This document shows positions 1 to 10,850 of a DNA stretch of 64,000 nt, piece by piece (the stretch's first letter is position 1; each line of letters begins with the position of its first letter). The notes beneath the pieces were generated by a model, which saw only the letters and a list, made by a program, of their open reading frames with translations, made no database searches and had not been told where the DNA came from. The position numbers and the translations under genes were made by a program. This DNA is from Methanosarcina sp. (GTDB lineage Archaea > Halobacteriota > Methanosarcinia > Methanosarcinales > Methanosarcinaceae), in contig NZ_JAQUVZ010000010.1 of assembly GCF_028693135.1 (NCBI RefSeq), forward strand, positions 1 through 64,000, in the 5' to 3' direction.

Positions 1-226
1 TAGAGGCATCGATTGTAATACCTCTTGCCTGTTCCTCTTCATCGGAGTCCATGAATAACTGTCTTCCGGCAAGTTCCTTTGAAATCATGCCGGCGCCTGC
101 TAACAGGTTGTCCGATAATGTGGTTTTTCCGTGGTCAATGTGCGCAACGATACCAATATTTCGGATTTTCTCTGGTTCATTCATGAGCGTCGTTACGCGC
201 TCGACCATTTTCTTCCTTCGTCCCAT
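1..226 (-). CDS. fusA: Translation elongation factor EF-2, N-terminal part (cut by window edge)
   Basis: EF-2 is the GTPase that drives ribosome translocation. Only about the first 75 residues are present; the gene continues past base 1. The start [11 protein letters not shown] is followed by the P-loop [12 protein letters not shown] (G1 motif), the conserved [14 protein letters not shown] segment and the switch I region ending in ARGITIDAS. The ATG at 226 is preceded by AAAAGGT at a suitable distance, which favours it over the internal ATG six codons on. It lies 73 bp after rps7 in the same direction, the usual archaeal str-like order. Confidence 0.96.
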   Translation of the reverse strand, partial: MGRRKKMVERVTTLMNEPEKIRNIGIVAHIDHGKTTLSDNLLAGAGMISKELAGRQLFMDSDEEEQARGITIDAS

Positions 227-299
227 GCTAATACCTTTTAAAAAAATATAATTTTAGTAATAGAATTTCATTTTAAATCGGTGCAACCCGCATAATTGA

Positions 300-1309
<1,010 letters not shown>

Positions 1310-1399
1310 TTAAAAATTGATCACAGTTTCCTATTGTGGCATTAAATGCCAGAATTGTCCTTCAACGCCGGATTAATGGATCAACGTAAATTAAGGGTA

Positions 1400-1825
1400 T
1401 TACTGCAGGATCACATCTTCTATAGTGTGGTGACGACGGGCAAGCATCTTCACTTTCTCTATGTTCTTGCCGTTGCGACCGATGGCAAGCCCCTTCTCTT
1501 TATTGGGTACCTCTACATAAGCTAATCGCTTGCCATTTTTGGTTGTAAGGCTTACTGAACTTACGGATACCGGTCCGAAGGCATTCTTTATAAAGGTCAC
1601 AGGATCCTCAGAATACTCCACAAGCTCAATTGGTTTGTCCAGGGCTTTTTTAACACGGTTAATATGCTCTCCGTTTTTGCCTATTGCAAGCCCCATATCG
1701 CCCTGCTTTACAACATACACGAGCCTTTCCTCTTCCGGAATACAGTCAAGTATTTTGGCTCGGGTCATGTTTTCAAACAATGCAATGTACTGGATGCTAT
1801 CTGCAGTAAGTCTTATTTCACCCAA
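1400..1825 (-). CDS. nusA: NusA-like transcription termination/elongation factor (two KH domains)
   Basis: Archaeal NusA consists only of the two KH RNA-binding domains of bacterial NusA. Both are visible: GLAIGKNGEHINRVKKAL in the first half and GLAIGRNGKNIEKVKMLA in the second, each with the GxxG loop. I choose the TTG at 1825 (product begins GEIRLTADSIQYIALFENM, 141 aa) because AAAAGGAG lies 10 nt upstream and the family starts here. A longer reading frame to 1924 would overlap rpl30e and carries no conserved sequence. It is always linked to rpoA2 and rpl30e in archaea; a role in RNA polymerase pausing or termination is inferred from the family. Confidence 0.9.
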   Translation of the reverse strand: MGEIRLTADSIQYIALFENMTRAKILDCIPEEERLVYVVKQGDMGLAIGKNGEHINRVKKALDKPIELVEYSEDPVTFIKNAFGPVSVSSVSLTTKNGKRLAYVEVPNKEKGLAIGRNGKNIEKVKMLARRHHTIEDVILQ

Positions 1826-1845
1826 GACGTTGCAACTCCTTTTTA

Positions 1846-2142
1846 TCAAGCTATGGCTGCCAGGATATCCGATTCTCCCGCATCGAGGATTGCCATGGCC
1901 GCAATCGTAAAGGGCTTCCCGCATACGGGCCCGAGTTCTACACTTGTGCCTCCGAATTCCAGGACCGGGACATTGGTTTCCTTAATTTTCATTTTAATGT
2001 CTTCGGGGCAGTTTGATGCCAGAACCACCATTTTTGCAGAGCCGTCTGCTGCTGCATCCATGGTCCGATTGGCTCCAACTATTACTTTTCCTGTTTTCAC
2101 AGCCTTGATAAGAGATTTATCAACATTGATCTTCATTTTCAT
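1846..2142 (-). CDS. rpl30e: 50S ribosomal protein L30e
   Basis: Member of the L7Ae/L30e RNA-binding family of large-subunit proteins. The product of about 98 residues shows the family pattern [31 protein letters not shown], then the central [23 protein letters not shown] segment. Start candidates are TTG 2145, ATG 2142 and ATG 2136; a GAGACAGAG stretch just upstream fits 2136 or 2142. It follows rpoA2 after a 244-bp gap and is 20 bp ahead of the NusA-like gene. Confidence 0.94.
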   Translation of the reverse strand: MKMKINVDKSLIKAVKTGKVIVGANRTMDAAADGSAKMVVLASNCPEDIKMKIKETNVPVLEFGGTSVELGPVCGKPFTIAAMAILDAGESDILAAIA

Positions 2143-2389
2143 CAACTCTGTCTCAAATTAACTCGTCTACGCTCTCTCATTCTAAATAAAGATTTCAAGC
2201 TTGGTGAGTATATGGTACTCTAAATACCTGATGCCTTATATCAATTTTCTGGTTATGAGCCTCGCGGACTCAAGTTTCTACAGCAGGATTTGGTGAAGTT
2301 TGTTAAAGGTAATGTATACCTGATCTGAACTGGTCTTCTATCAGGTTATATATTTAAATAATTATAGGTTAAACCCGGAGATTTTCCCT

Positions 2390-3592
2390 TCATTCTTCTT
2401 CTGTTTTGATTTCCTCAGGTTCAACTCTTCCCGTCTTTCTGCTTACAAGATGCACGTCTCCGGTGCCCATGCGAATAGGCTGACCGACAATGATATTTTC
2501 TGTGACACCCTCCAGCTTATCCACATCTCCCCGCATCCCTGCATCCAGCAGGTGATTGACTGTAACTTCAAAAGCTGCACGGGCAAATACACTGGCTTTT
2601 TCACCTGAAATTCCGTGCCTGCCGATCTGTTTTACTTCTCCGTCACAGGTCATGATGTCTGCTACAAGCATGATATGCCGGATATCCACGGTAAGTCCCT
2701 GTTCACGCAGGGTATCTGTGGCTTCCTTGATAATTGCATTTCTTGCAGCCTCGACTCCCAGCACTTCATAGATTTCATTAATGTTGTTTGTGCTGGTTCT
2801 GGCCCTGTCTACCCCTTCAAACTGAAGTACGTCACGCAGAGCTGAGCCTTCTGTATACAGGGTGTACTCTTCACCTTCCTTTCTGACCACCACTCTCTTG
2901 ATCCCTTCTATGCCTTTGAGGGTTACATTGTGGATGCTTTTTGCAAGCTGGAGCAGTTCTCTGTAAGAAGGTTCTCCCGGAGTGATAACAATCTGGTTAT
3001 CTATATCAGGAGAAATGTTGACCAGCACGTTCAACTCTTCATTGAACTTATCCTTCACCTGGTCTATTGTAATATTCCTGCCTTCCATTGCCTTTTCGTG
3101 CAGGTCTATTATAAGTTTCATCTGGGAAAGATCAGTGGTCACGTCAGCGATGTGGTCTATTTTTGTCGCTTCAATTTCCCAGGCAAGTGCTCTTGTTTTT
3201 TCCCTGTGATAAGCATAATCTTCAGGATCATTTTTGGAAAGGGCGATTGTCATCATCGGAGTGCTCGGAATTTTCCGGGCATCTACGATTTCTATCAGGC
3301 GAGGCAGACCGAGAGTAACGTTAATCTCGGCCACACCGGCGTAGTGAAAGGTACGCATGGTCATCTGAGTGCCTGGCTCCCCTATGGACTGGGCTGCAAC
3401 CACACCTGCAGCATCACAGGGTTCGATGCATGAGACCTCATATTCTTCCATTGCCTTTTCTATGATCTCTTCCATTTCCTTCTTGCTTACCCCGGCTTTG
3501 AGGACATCTTCCCTCAGGGCATTCAATGTGCTAGAAGGAAAAGGCAGATCTTTTATCATGCTATCGATAGTAGCTTCACTAATACTCATCAT
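2390..3592 (-). CDS. rpoA2: DNA-directed RNA polymerase subunit A''
   Basis: C-terminal part of the split largest subunit. The motif GVVAAQSIGEPGTQMTMRTF with HYAGVAEINVTLGLPRL marks the region after the bridge helix and the trigger loop, and SGEKASVFARAAFEVTVNHL is the conserved C-terminal region. At 400 aa it is normal for archaeal A''. The ATG overlaps the rpoA1 stop by 4 bp (ATGA), consistent with equal production of the two halves. Confidence 0.97.
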   Translation of the reverse strand: MMSISEATIDSMIKDLPFPSSTLNALREDVLKAGVSKKEMEEIIEKAMEEYEVSCIEPCDAAGVVAAQSIGEPGTQMTMRTFHYAGVAEINVTLGLPRLIEIVDARKIPSTPMMTIALSKNDPEDYAYHREKTRALAWEIEATKIDHIADVTTDLSQMKLIIDLHEKAMEGRNITIDQVKDKFNEELNVLVNISPDIDNQIVITPGEPSYRELLQLAKSIHNVTLKGIEGIKRVVVRKEGEEYTLYTEGSALRDVLQFEGVDRARTSTNNINEIYEVLGVEAARNAIIKEATDTLREQGLTVDIRHIMLVADIMTCDGEVKQIGRHGISGEKASVFARAAFEVTVNHLLDAGMRGDVDKLEGVTENIIVGQPIRMGTGDVHLVSRKTGRVEPEEIKTEEE

Positions 3593-6231
3593 GCCACCTT
3601 CTTGTCTACCACGGAACGAACAATCCTGTGAATAGTATCGGGTTTGCTGAAGTCGCTTTTTGTTGGGTTAATCCCATCTTCCCCGTACTTAAACTGCACA
3701 AGCACACCTCTGGTGTCCCTGACCGTGAGGTCATACTGGACTTCCAGGTCCTGGAGCGCATTGACAAGTCTCCTCTGCAGGTACCCTGACTGTGATGTCC
3801 TGACTGCAGTGTCCACAAGACCTTCTCTACCACCGATTGCGTGGAAGAAATACTCCGTCGGGCTTAACCCGCTCTTGTAACTTGCCTTAACGAACCCGTG
3901 GGCATCCGATCCCAGGTCACCTACCTGGAAGTGGGTCAGAGTCCTGCCTGAGTACCCTCTGCGAATGCGCTCTCCACGCACTGCCTGCTGGCCAACACAG
4001 GCTGCCATCTGGGTAAGGTTCAGGATGGAACCTCTCGCTCCAGAACGCGCCATGATAACTGCCGAATTTTCAAGCCCCATGTGGCTGTCTGCAATTCCAC
4101 CGGTCTCGTCCCTGGCCTTTCCGAGCTTCTGCATGATGCTCATTTCAATTGTTTCATCAAGGGTTCTTCCAGGAAGGGGTTCAAGCTCTTTATTCAGATA
4201 CGATTTGATAAGGTTCTGCACAGCGTCTTCAGCTTTAGCGAGGACCTCATTGATCTGGATTCTGGCTTCTTTAGGAATATCTTCGTCAGCTATTCCGAAA
4301 CTCAGACCTGTACGCATGATCGCCCGGATTGCGAGCTTGGTCATATCATCTATGAACCGAGACCCGACTTCGGGACCTATTTCCTTGATAATACGGTCCT
4401 GAACTTTTCCTTTGAATGCCCCAATAGCCGCTTCGTCTATTGTGCCCATAAGGAGTTCACTGTTCCGAATTATCACATAGGCATCGTTTACACAGTCCCC
4501 TTTCTTACAGGTATCACAGTGTGCACAGACCTGAGCTGTGAACTCCATATTAAGTCCTTCAGGCAGGATCTGACTGAAAATCTGTTTTCCTGTCCAGAAA
4601 GGTTTTCCATCGTCGTCGTGACCCGCCGGTTCGGGCAGGTTGCGTGCGCGGCTCCTCCTCAGAAGATCGTAAGCCTCGTGACTGGTAATATGGTTTTCAA
4701 AACGGGTCAGAAGGAAAAGCCCGGAAATGTGATCGTGAATCCCACCGATAATGGGACCTCCGAAACGCGGGGAGATGATGTTTTCCTGAACCTGCATGAG
4801 GATCTTTGCCTCGGCCCTTGACTCTTCGGTCTGGAGGGCATGCATGTTCATTTCGTCCCCATCAAAGTCAGCGTTGTAAGGAGGACAGACCGCAGGGTTC
4901 AGCCTGAAGGTTTTGTTAGGCAGAACCTTCACGGAATGGGCCATGATACTCATCTTGTGCAGAGAAGGCTGCCTGTTGAAGAGTACAATGTCACCATCTT
5001 TTAACTGTCGTTCCACAACCCAGCCGAATTCCAGCTTATCGGCAAGGTCGTCCTTGTTCATATTGGTTACCTTTATACGCCTGCCGTCGGTCCTGAGCAC
5101 ATAGTTTGCCCCGGGGTGAACGTCTTCGCCGTTCCTTACATAGACCTTGAGATGTTCGATGTTCCTCTGGGTTACCACTGATGGCATTGTCAAAATCCGT
5201 GCAATGGGCATGGGGACACCGACTTCATTTATGCTCAGGTTCGGGTCAGGAGAGATAACGGTACGGGCAGAGAAGTTAACACGCTTACCTGACAGACTCC
5301 CCCTGAACCTTCCTTCTTTACCTTTTAAACGCTGGGAAAGAGTCTTAAGAGGCCTGCCTGATCTGTGTCTCGCAGGGGGTATTCCTGAAACCGAGTTATC
5401 GAAGAATGTAGTAACGTGATACTGAAGAAGCTCCCAAAGGTCCTCAATGATAAGCTGTGGAGCTCCTGCTTCCCTGTTCTCCTGGAATCTCTGGTTGATC
5501 CTGATAATGTCTACCAGCTTGTGGGTCAGGTCGTCTTCACTGCGCTGCCCGGATTCCAGAGTGATCGAAGGGCGCACCGTAACAGGAGGCACAGGCAGGA
5601 CTGTAAGGATCATCCACTCTGGCCTTGCATTCTTCGGGTCCATCCCGACAACCATTATGTCATCGTCCGGGATGTTTTCAAAGCGGTCCCTAATCTCGGT
5701 AGGGGTCAGCTTCTCTCCGTTTTCCAGGTATTCGGTGGGCTTTTCGAATTTGATATCGAGCTGTTCCTCATTACAGTAGGGGCAGCTCTTTACCTTGCTG
5801 GCTTCTTTATATGCCTCATTAATGAGATCATCAGGCATGTGCCCGATTCCTTCAACTGCAAGGAGTTGATCCAGAAAATGCTGTTTCTGGGCCGGGTCCA
5901 GCAGAATCTTGCTGCATTTTCTGCAGGTTGCCCTGAGGAGTTTTCTGATTACTTTGTTAAAACCAACGTGAACAACAGGGGCAACAAGTTCAATGTGCCC
6001 GAAGTGTCCGGGACACTCGCCTGCCCTGCCGGAGCATGTCTTACAGCGAAGCCCGGGGTCGATAACCCCGAGTTTCGTGTCCATAAGCCCCATGTCAATT
6101 GGAAATCCGTCGTCATCGTAAGTGTCAGCCGTAATGATGGGCGTTGAGCTCATCTTACGGATCTCCTTCGGGGACAATAAACCGAATTTGATAGAAGCAA
6201 TTCTTTTTGGAATAGGAGGTACGTTTGCCAT
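3589..6231 (-). CDS. rpoA1: DNA-directed RNA polymerase subunit A'
   Basis: N-terminal two thirds of the largest subunit, holding the catalytic Mg site: NADFDGDEMNMH near residues 453-464. An N-terminal zinc site is seen as CKTCSGRAGECPGHFGH, a second Cys cluster at CRKC and CPYC, and a third as CAHCDTCKKGDC. Clamp and rudder motifs (SGKRVNFSARTVISPDP) are present. The product is 880 aa, normal for euryarchaea. It follows rpoB1 by 14 bp. Confidence 0.98.
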   Translation of the reverse strand: MANVPPIPKRIASIKFGLLSPKEIRKMSSTPIITADTYDDDGFPIDMGLMDTKLGVIDPGLRCKTCSGRAGECPGHFGHIELVAPVVHVGFNKVIRKLLRATCRKCSKILLDPAQKQHFLDQLLAVEGIGHMPDDLINEAYKEASKVKSCPYCNEEQLDIKFEKPTEYLENGEKLTPTEIRDRFENIPDDDIMVVGMDPKNARPEWMILTVLPVPPVTVRPSITLESGQRSEDDLTHKLVDIIRINQRFQENREAGAPQLIIEDLWELLQYHVTTFFDNSVSGIPPARHRSGRPLKTLSQRLKGKEGRFRGSLSGKRVNFSARTVISPDPNLSINEVGVPMPIARILTMPSVVTQRNIEHLKVYVRNGEDVHPGANYVLRTDGRRIKVTNMNKDDLADKLEFGWVVERQLKDGDIVLFNRQPSLHKMSIMAHSVKVLPNKTFRLNPAVCPPYNADFDGDEMNMHALQTEESRAEAKILMQVQENIISPRFGGPIIGGIHDHISGLFLLTRFENHITSHEAYDLLRRSRARNLPEPAGHDDDGKPFWTGKQIFSQILPEGLNMEFTAQVCAHCDTCKKGDCVNDAYVIIRNSELLMGTIDEAAIGAFKGKVQDRIIKEIGPEVGSRFIDDMTKLAIRAIMRTGLSFGIADEDIPKEARIQINEVLAKAEDAVQNLIKSYLNKELEPLPGRTLDETIEMSIMQKLGKARDETGGIADSHMGLENSAVIMARSGARGSILNLTQMAACVGQQAVRGERIRRGYSGRTLTHFQVGDLGSDAHGFVKASYKSGLSPTEYFFHAIGGREGLVDTAVRTSQSGYLQRRLVNALQDLEVQYDLTVRDTRGVLVQFKYGEDGINPTKSDFSKPDTIHRIVRSVVDKKVA

Positions 6232-6245
6232 ATGTCCACCTCACC

Positions 6246-8060
6246 TTATACAGCATCTTCAAGATTAAGCCTGGGAGCAACCCCGAGGGACTTAATCTCG
6301 TCCAGTAATAGCTTGAACGCGTAGCTCATCTCAACAGGGTATATATCCGTGTCAGCACCGCAGGCCGAACAGAATGAAACTTTCCGCTGCTTGTCGAACG
6401 TTGCAATCATTCCACAGTGCGAGCAGACAAGTTCCACAACTTTGTCAGACTCGTCCAGCAATCTTTCTTTTAGGGACATGGCAGCGCCGTGCCCTACCAG
6501 TACATCACGCTCCATTTCACCGAACCTGAGACCACCCTCTCTTGCACGGCCTTCAGTCGGCTGGCGGGTGAGCACCTGTACAGGTCCGCGGGACCTGGCA
6601 TGCATCTTGGAGGTGACCATATGGTGGAGTTTCTGGTAAAGAATCACACCAACGAAGACATCTGCAGGGATCATCCTGCCGGTTGTTCCATCGTAGAAGA
6701 CCTCTTTTCCGGTGTGAGCAAAGCCGTGCTTTTTCAGGGCTTCTCTAAGGTCATCTTCTTTTTCTCCAGAGAAGGCTGTTGCATTCACTCTTCTGCCTTC
6801 CATGGAACCTACTTTTCCGCCAATCATTTCCAGGACGTGCCCTACAGTCATACGTGAAGGGATTGCGTGCGGGTTAATCATCAGGTCCGGAGTCAGGCCT
6901 GATTCCGTAAACGGCATGTCAGCAATCGGGACTTTTAAGCCAATAACACCTTTTTGCCCGTGCCTGGAAGCGAACTTGTCTCCGATGTCCGGGATCCTCT
7001 CGTCCCTTACCTTTACCTTTGCAAGGCGGGTCCCGTTAATGGATTCTGTAAGAATGACAGTGTCTGCAATCCCTGTTTCGTTGGATCGCATAGTAATAGA
7101 GCTTTCTCTCCTCTGCTCAACTGCAATTCCGAAATCGGAAGGCTCTTCCAGGAATCTCGGAGGACTTGTCTTTCCTATAAGCACATCGTTGGGACCTACG
7201 GGGGTCTCAGGGTTTACAAGCCCGTCGATGTCAAGATTTGCGTACGCATCAGGGCTGCGTGCTCCACGGTATTCAGAGTCAGGAATCTCGAACTTGTCTT
7301 CCTGCCCACCAGGATACCTCCTTTCTTCCCCTTCAAAGGTCCTGAGGAAATGACTTCTTCCAAGCCCTCTCTCGATTGAACCATTATTGAAAATCAGAGC
7401 ATCTTCAATGTTATACCCTTCATATGAAAGGATTGCAACCACGAAGTTCTGGCCTGCAGGCCGGTCATCAAAACCGATTGATCCGGAAGTCCTTGTCCTT
7501 GTCATCGCCCTCTGCGGGTAGTGGAGGACGTGGGCACGGGTATCCGGCCTGAGCTTCTGGTTTGCTGTGGATACTCCGATACACTGCTTGATCATGGCTG
7601 CGCCCATTGTGTTACGCGGAGAAGCATTGTGTTCCGGATAGGGAACCATTCCGGTACAGATTCCCAGCATAAGTTCGGGGTCTATCTCCATATGAGTGTG
7701 CTTGGAGGTAATGTCAGCTTCATAGAGTGCAATGTAAGCGTTTTCTTCCTCTTCTGCGTCCAGATACTCCACACAGCCTTCTTTTACAAGGTCGTCATAG
7801 GTGATTTCTTTGCTCTTCAGTTTCTGTATGTGCTCTTCCGTTACCTTCAGAACTCCTTTTTCTACAACTACGAGAGGCCTTCTTGCCCTCCCCATATCGG
7901 AGTTTATAATTAATTCCCTGGTGTTATCGTTAAGAGCTATGTTGACCTGCCTGGATATGAACCCCTGCCGCCTCATCTTTCGAAGCTCTTCTGCAAGTTC
8001 CGCAGGGTTGTCATGAGTCCCGACGAGTTCTCCATTTATGAATACTTTTGCTTTAGTCAT
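6246..8060 (-). CDS. rpoB1: DNA-directed RNA polymerase subunit B' (B1)
   Basis: C-terminal half of the split second-largest subunit. Diagnostic motifs are [26 protein letters not shown] (substrate-binding Lys/Arg), the [29 protein letters not shown] block and a C-terminal zinc site CSHC...CSAC. The product is 604 aa. It lies 14 bp downstream of rpoB2 and 14 bp upstream of rpoA1 in one transcription unit. The B'/B'' split is typical of methanogens and halophiles. Confidence 0.98.
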   Translation of the reverse strand: MTKAKVFINGELVGTHDNPAELAEELRKMRRQGFISRQVNIALNDNTRELIINSDMGRARRPLVVVEKGVLKVTEEHIQKLKSKEITYDDLVKEGCVEYLDAEEEENAYIALYEADITSKHTHMEIDPELMLGICTGMVPYPEHNASPRNTMGAAMIKQCIGVSTANQKLRPDTRAHVLHYPQRAMTRTRTSGSIGFDDRPAGQNFVVAILSYEGYNIEDALIFNNGSIERGLGRSHFLRTFEGEERRYPGGQEDKFEIPDSEYRGARSPDAYANLDIDGLVNPETPVGPNDVLIGKTSPPRFLEEPSDFGIAVEQRRESSITMRSNETGIADTVILTESINGTRLAKVKVRDERIPDIGDKFASRHGQKGVIGLKVPIADMPFTESGLTPDLMINPHAIPSRMTVGHVLEMIGGKVGSMEGRRVNATAFSGEKEDDLREALKKHGFAHTGKEVFYDGTTGRMIPADVFVGVILYQKLHHMVTSKMHARSRGPVQVLTRQPTEGRAREGGLRFGEMERDVLVGHGAAMSLKERLLDESDKVVELVCSHCGMIATFDKQRKVSFCSACGADTDIYPVEMSYAFKLLLDEIKSLGVAPRLNLEDAV

Positions 8061-8074
8061 CTGACATCAACCCC

Positions 8075-9670
8075 TCAGTCACCGAACGTTGATCCGGAGT
8101 CATCCGTATCTGAATAATCGTAGAAGTCATCATCTTTGTATTTGATTTCGGGTTCCGGAGTTTCTTCAAACTCTTCAACGATCTCTTCCCCGAATTCATC
8201 GAGTAATATTTCTTTTATTTTTGCCGGGATTTCGGGCACTCTTATAACTATTTTTTCGACATTAAGGTCGTAGAGTATTTTCTTTATATTCCCTACTTCT
8301 TCGATTCCCGTGGAGAGCTCGACCATCTGTGCAAAGTTTTTCACAAGACCACAATTTGGACCTTCAGGAGTCTCGGAAGGACAGAGCCGTCCCCACTGAG
8401 TTGCGTGCAGGTCACGAGCTTCGAAGTGTGGCTGGGCACGGGAAAGCGGTGAAATTACACGGCGCAGGTGGGAAAGGGTAGAAATGTAGTCGTTCCGGTC
8501 AAGAAGCTGGGAAACGCCGGTCCTTCCTCCAACCCAGTTTCCTGTTGCCAGAGGGTGCTGCAAGCGGTCAGTCAGGACATCTGCTCTTACAATTGTGGCG
8601 ACATTAAGTTCCCTGTTCCTCATGTTTGCACGTTCGAGCTGGTACTTTATATCCCTTGCCAGCCTGTTGAAGGATACCCTGAAGAGGTCTTCCATAAGGT
8701 CGCCTGCAAGTTTCAGCCTCTTGTTTGCATAGTGGTCCTTATCATCTTCAGTACGCTTGCCAAGTGCAAGCTCAAAACAGGATTCAGCCATTCTTGCCAG
8801 GAAATGGGCTTTTGAGGGCCTCTCTTTCATATCGTTTCCAAGGTGAGGGAAAAGATACCTGTCAATAACGTAGTTTGCTCTTTTTATCTGGTATTCCTTG
8901 GCCTGCCCTGCAGCAACCCTCGCTCCAATCTTCTCGATTGCTTCTTCCTGGGTTTCGACTTCGGCTTCTTCAAGGTTTTCCAGCATGAACTTGATAATTT
9001 CGGGATCACTTGAAACTGCGTTTACGATATCTTCGTCAGTTACTATCCCGAGAGCTCTCATAAGTGTAATAAAGTATACTCTGCCGGATATTGAAGGGAA
9101 AGATACCTCAAGCAGGGATTTTCTCCCTCTTTCCACAATAACGAGTGCCCTGTATCCCCTTTTCTGAGAGAATACCTTTGCAACCTCTATAGAGTCACCG
9201 TAACGTTCTCCGAACTCAGCAAGGATTTTGTTCGGGGCAAGGTCTTCAAGGGTCATGACCACCCTTTCCGTACCTCCGACAATGAAATATCCCCCGGGAT
9301 CCAGAGGGTCTTCTCCATAGCGAACTTTCTCAGTATCACTAAGCCCGAGAAGGTTACAGACTTTGGATTTGATCATGATAGGAAGTTGCCCGATTTTTGC
9401 TTCTATTACATCGGACTCTATCCCTTCTTTTACGACACTCATCTCCAGGTAAAGGGGGCCTGAGTACGAAAGGTTCCTGAGCCTCCCTTCGTTGGGGTAC
9501 AGTTTTTCTATTGCCCCATCTGCTTCCTTTACCACCGGGTGCTCTACCCGGATCTTGCCGAGTTTGAGATAGGTGTCTTCAATGTCGGTCTCTATAATTC
9601 TTTGTTCGTCTATGATCTTTTGCAGCCCGTAATCTATAAACTTGTTAAATGAGTCTATATGGTGCTGCAC
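8075..9670 (-). CDS. rpoB2: DNA-directed RNA polymerase subunit B'' (B2); start codon uncertain
   Basis: N-terminal half of the second-largest subunit, with SPLSRAQPHFEARDLHATQWGRLCPSETPEGPNCGLVKN near the C-terminus (fork loop region) and an acidic tail. The first standard in-frame start is the GTG at 9670 (product MQHHIDSFNKFIDYGLQKI). The reading frame stays open upstream to a TAA, and those codons read ...SSILSQAYFTRDKIV, which matches the AYF-x-LVRQHIDS region with which archaeal and eukaryotic B subunits begin. The true start is therefore probably upstream at a non-AUG codon such as ATC 9724, with GAGGGTG as ribosome-binding site (see findings). Confidence 0.95.
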   Translation of the reverse strand: MQHHIDSFNKFIDYGLQKIIDEQRIIETDIEDTYLKLGKIRVEHPVVKEADGAIEKLYPNEGRLRNLSYSGPLYLEMSVVKEGIESDVIEAKIGQLPIMIKSKVCNLLGLSDTEKVRYGEDPLDPGGYFIVGGTERVVMTLEDLAPNKILAEFGERYGDSIEVAKVFSQKRGYRALVIVERGRKSLLEVSFPSISGRVYFITLMRALGIVTDEDIVNAVSSDPEIIKFMLENLEEAEVETQEEAIEKIGARVAAGQAKEYQIKRANYVIDRYLFPHLGNDMKERPSKAHFLARMAESCFELALGKRTEDDKDHYANKRLKLAGDLMEDLFRVSFNRLARDIKYQLERANMRNRELNVATIVRADVLTDRLQHPLATGNWVGGRTGVSQLLDRNDYISTLSHLRRVISPLSRAQPHFEARDLHATQWGRLCPSETPEGPNCGLVKNFAQMVELSTGIEEVGNIKKILYDLNVEKIVIRVPEIPAKIKEILLDEFGEEIVEEFEETPEPEIKYKDDDFYDYSDTDDSGSTFGD

Positions 9671-9883
9671 TATCTTGTCCCGTGTAAAATAAGCCTGCGA
9701 CAGTATACTGCTTTCTAACGCGATGATAGCACCCTCTTTGCTTTGTTAAAATGAAAATAAATAAACGATGATCCTAAGATCTTTATGCAGTTATTGAATC
9801 TTTCCGTACGATGGTGCATGGGATTCAAAAAGATGTTCAGTGAAAAAAATGTGATCATGCAAGCGGTTTTAATTCCCCCCCGC

Positions 9884-10120
9884 TTACTCAATCACAAGTC
9901 TGTAATAATCTGCTTCCCCTGCAGTTTGACTTTTTCTTGTGATTTTCACAACATCTCCGACGGCAGCTCCTATTTCTTTACTAACAGGATCCTGCACTTT
10001 AATTTTCGGAAGCTGTTCCTTGTCAATTAAAAATTTGCTTAAAACAGACTTTAATTCGCCCTCTGCGATTATCTCATGTTTTGGGACTGACTCATGGTCA
10101 AGCAGGCTGAATTTTGTCAA
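9884..10120 (-). CDS. rpoH: DNA-directed RNA polymerase subunit H
   Basis: Archaeal/eukaryotic Rpb5 C-terminal domain homologue, placed at the downstream jaw of the polymerase. The product is 78 aa; it shows the diagnostic DHESVPKHEI, LPKIKVQDPVSKEIGAAVGDVVKI and a C-terminal DYYRLV. The start is a TTG at 10120, preceded by GGAGG with 7-nt spacing. It is first in the RNA polymerase operon; 213 bp separate it from the GTG of rpoB2. Confidence 0.96.
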   Translation of the reverse strand: MTKFSLLDHESVPKHEIIAEGELKSVLSKFLIDKEQLPKIKVQDPVSKEIGAAVGDVVKITRKSQTAGEADYYRLVIE

Positions 10121-10206
10121 ATCCTTTCCTCCAAAAATAAAGCATTTAAAAAAACTTGCTGGATAGTTCCTGCGGATGGCCTATCCGCCGGTTATAATAA
10201 AGAACA

Positions 10207-10283
10207 TGGCGGGCCCGTAGGGATTTGAACCCTAGGCCGACTGGTTAAAAGCCAGTCGCTCTGCCGGACTGAGCTACGGGCCC
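10207..10283 (-). tRNA. tRNA-Lys (anticodon UUU), CCA encoded
   Basis: On the minus strand a full cloverleaf can be drawn: acceptor arm GGGCCCG paired with CGGGCCC, D arm GCTC...GAGC, anticodon stem ACTGG/CCAGT around loop CTTTTAA (anticodon TTT), and a T arm with the usual GGTTCAAATCC loop. The discriminator is G and the 3' CCA (10207-10209) is genome-encoded. No intron is seen. It lies 86 bp upstream of rpoH in the same direction. Confidence 0.97.
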
Positions 10284-10410
10284 GCTTTGTTTATCTCTCT
10301 ACCTCTTTATTTTGCACCATTGAAGGCTAATTTTTTAGCATGCCACCCTGTTGCCCCGCTGCATCAGGGAGCACCTCTTACGCCGGTGCAACCCTCTAAT
10401 TATAGCTATA

Positions 10411-10420
10411 CTATTTATAG
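10411..10420 (-). promoter_or_regulatory. Probable TATA box upstream of tRNA-Lys / rpo operon
   Basis: Minus-strand CTATAAATAG is a strong archaeal TATA-box match. Transcription would start about 25 bp downstream, near 10385-10390, roughly 100 bp before tRNA-Lys, and could continue into rpoH. No experimental support; a BRE purine run is not obvious. Confidence 0.4.
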
Positions 10421-10850
10421 TTTATGCTTGGATTACTTTTGTCCCCCATATTCAAGAAAATAGTTATTGAAATTTTTTAATATGTTGGGAATTAATACAT
10501 AAGTTTTTCTGAGTCTGCTGGAAAGCTATATGTACGATTATTTTCACTTTTTTAAAAGTAAAGTTAAAATTATAATTATTTCTCCAAAGATTTGGGTTAG
10601 ACGGAAACTTTTGCCCCGATTTTCAATCGCTTGCCGCTTTCCCGACAGTCACCCCTCCAAAAATGAAGCATCAATTGGTATCACTGTAATCACAATATTA
10701 AATATTATCAGATAAATCAGTCATTTAATCGAATTCAGGTTAAGATTCTCGGAAACTGAAGTAATTGTTGGACATTATAAGTATAATTATTAATATAAAA
10801 AAGATGACAGATAAACAAATTTCTCGAAAGACGGAGTCTTACTGCTTTTT
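10421..10850. other. Intergenic region, no gene seen
   Basis: AT-rich stretch between the tRNA-Lys promoter and the end of the first sensor kinase. A 61-codon open frame on the plus strand has no recognisable sequence and no good ribosome-binding site, so I do not call it. The part next to 10845 resembles the DNA downstream of the second kinase (see findings). Confidence 0.5.

Noticed and set aside
1826-1924. Longer N-terminus of the NusA-like protein
   Set aside because: It overlaps rpl30e in another frame, has no family similarity, and TTG 1825 has a good ribosome-binding site.
10530-10715. 61-codon plus-strand frame near tRNA-Lys
   Set aside because: No ribosome-binding site and no recognisable motif; the composition matches intergenic DNA.
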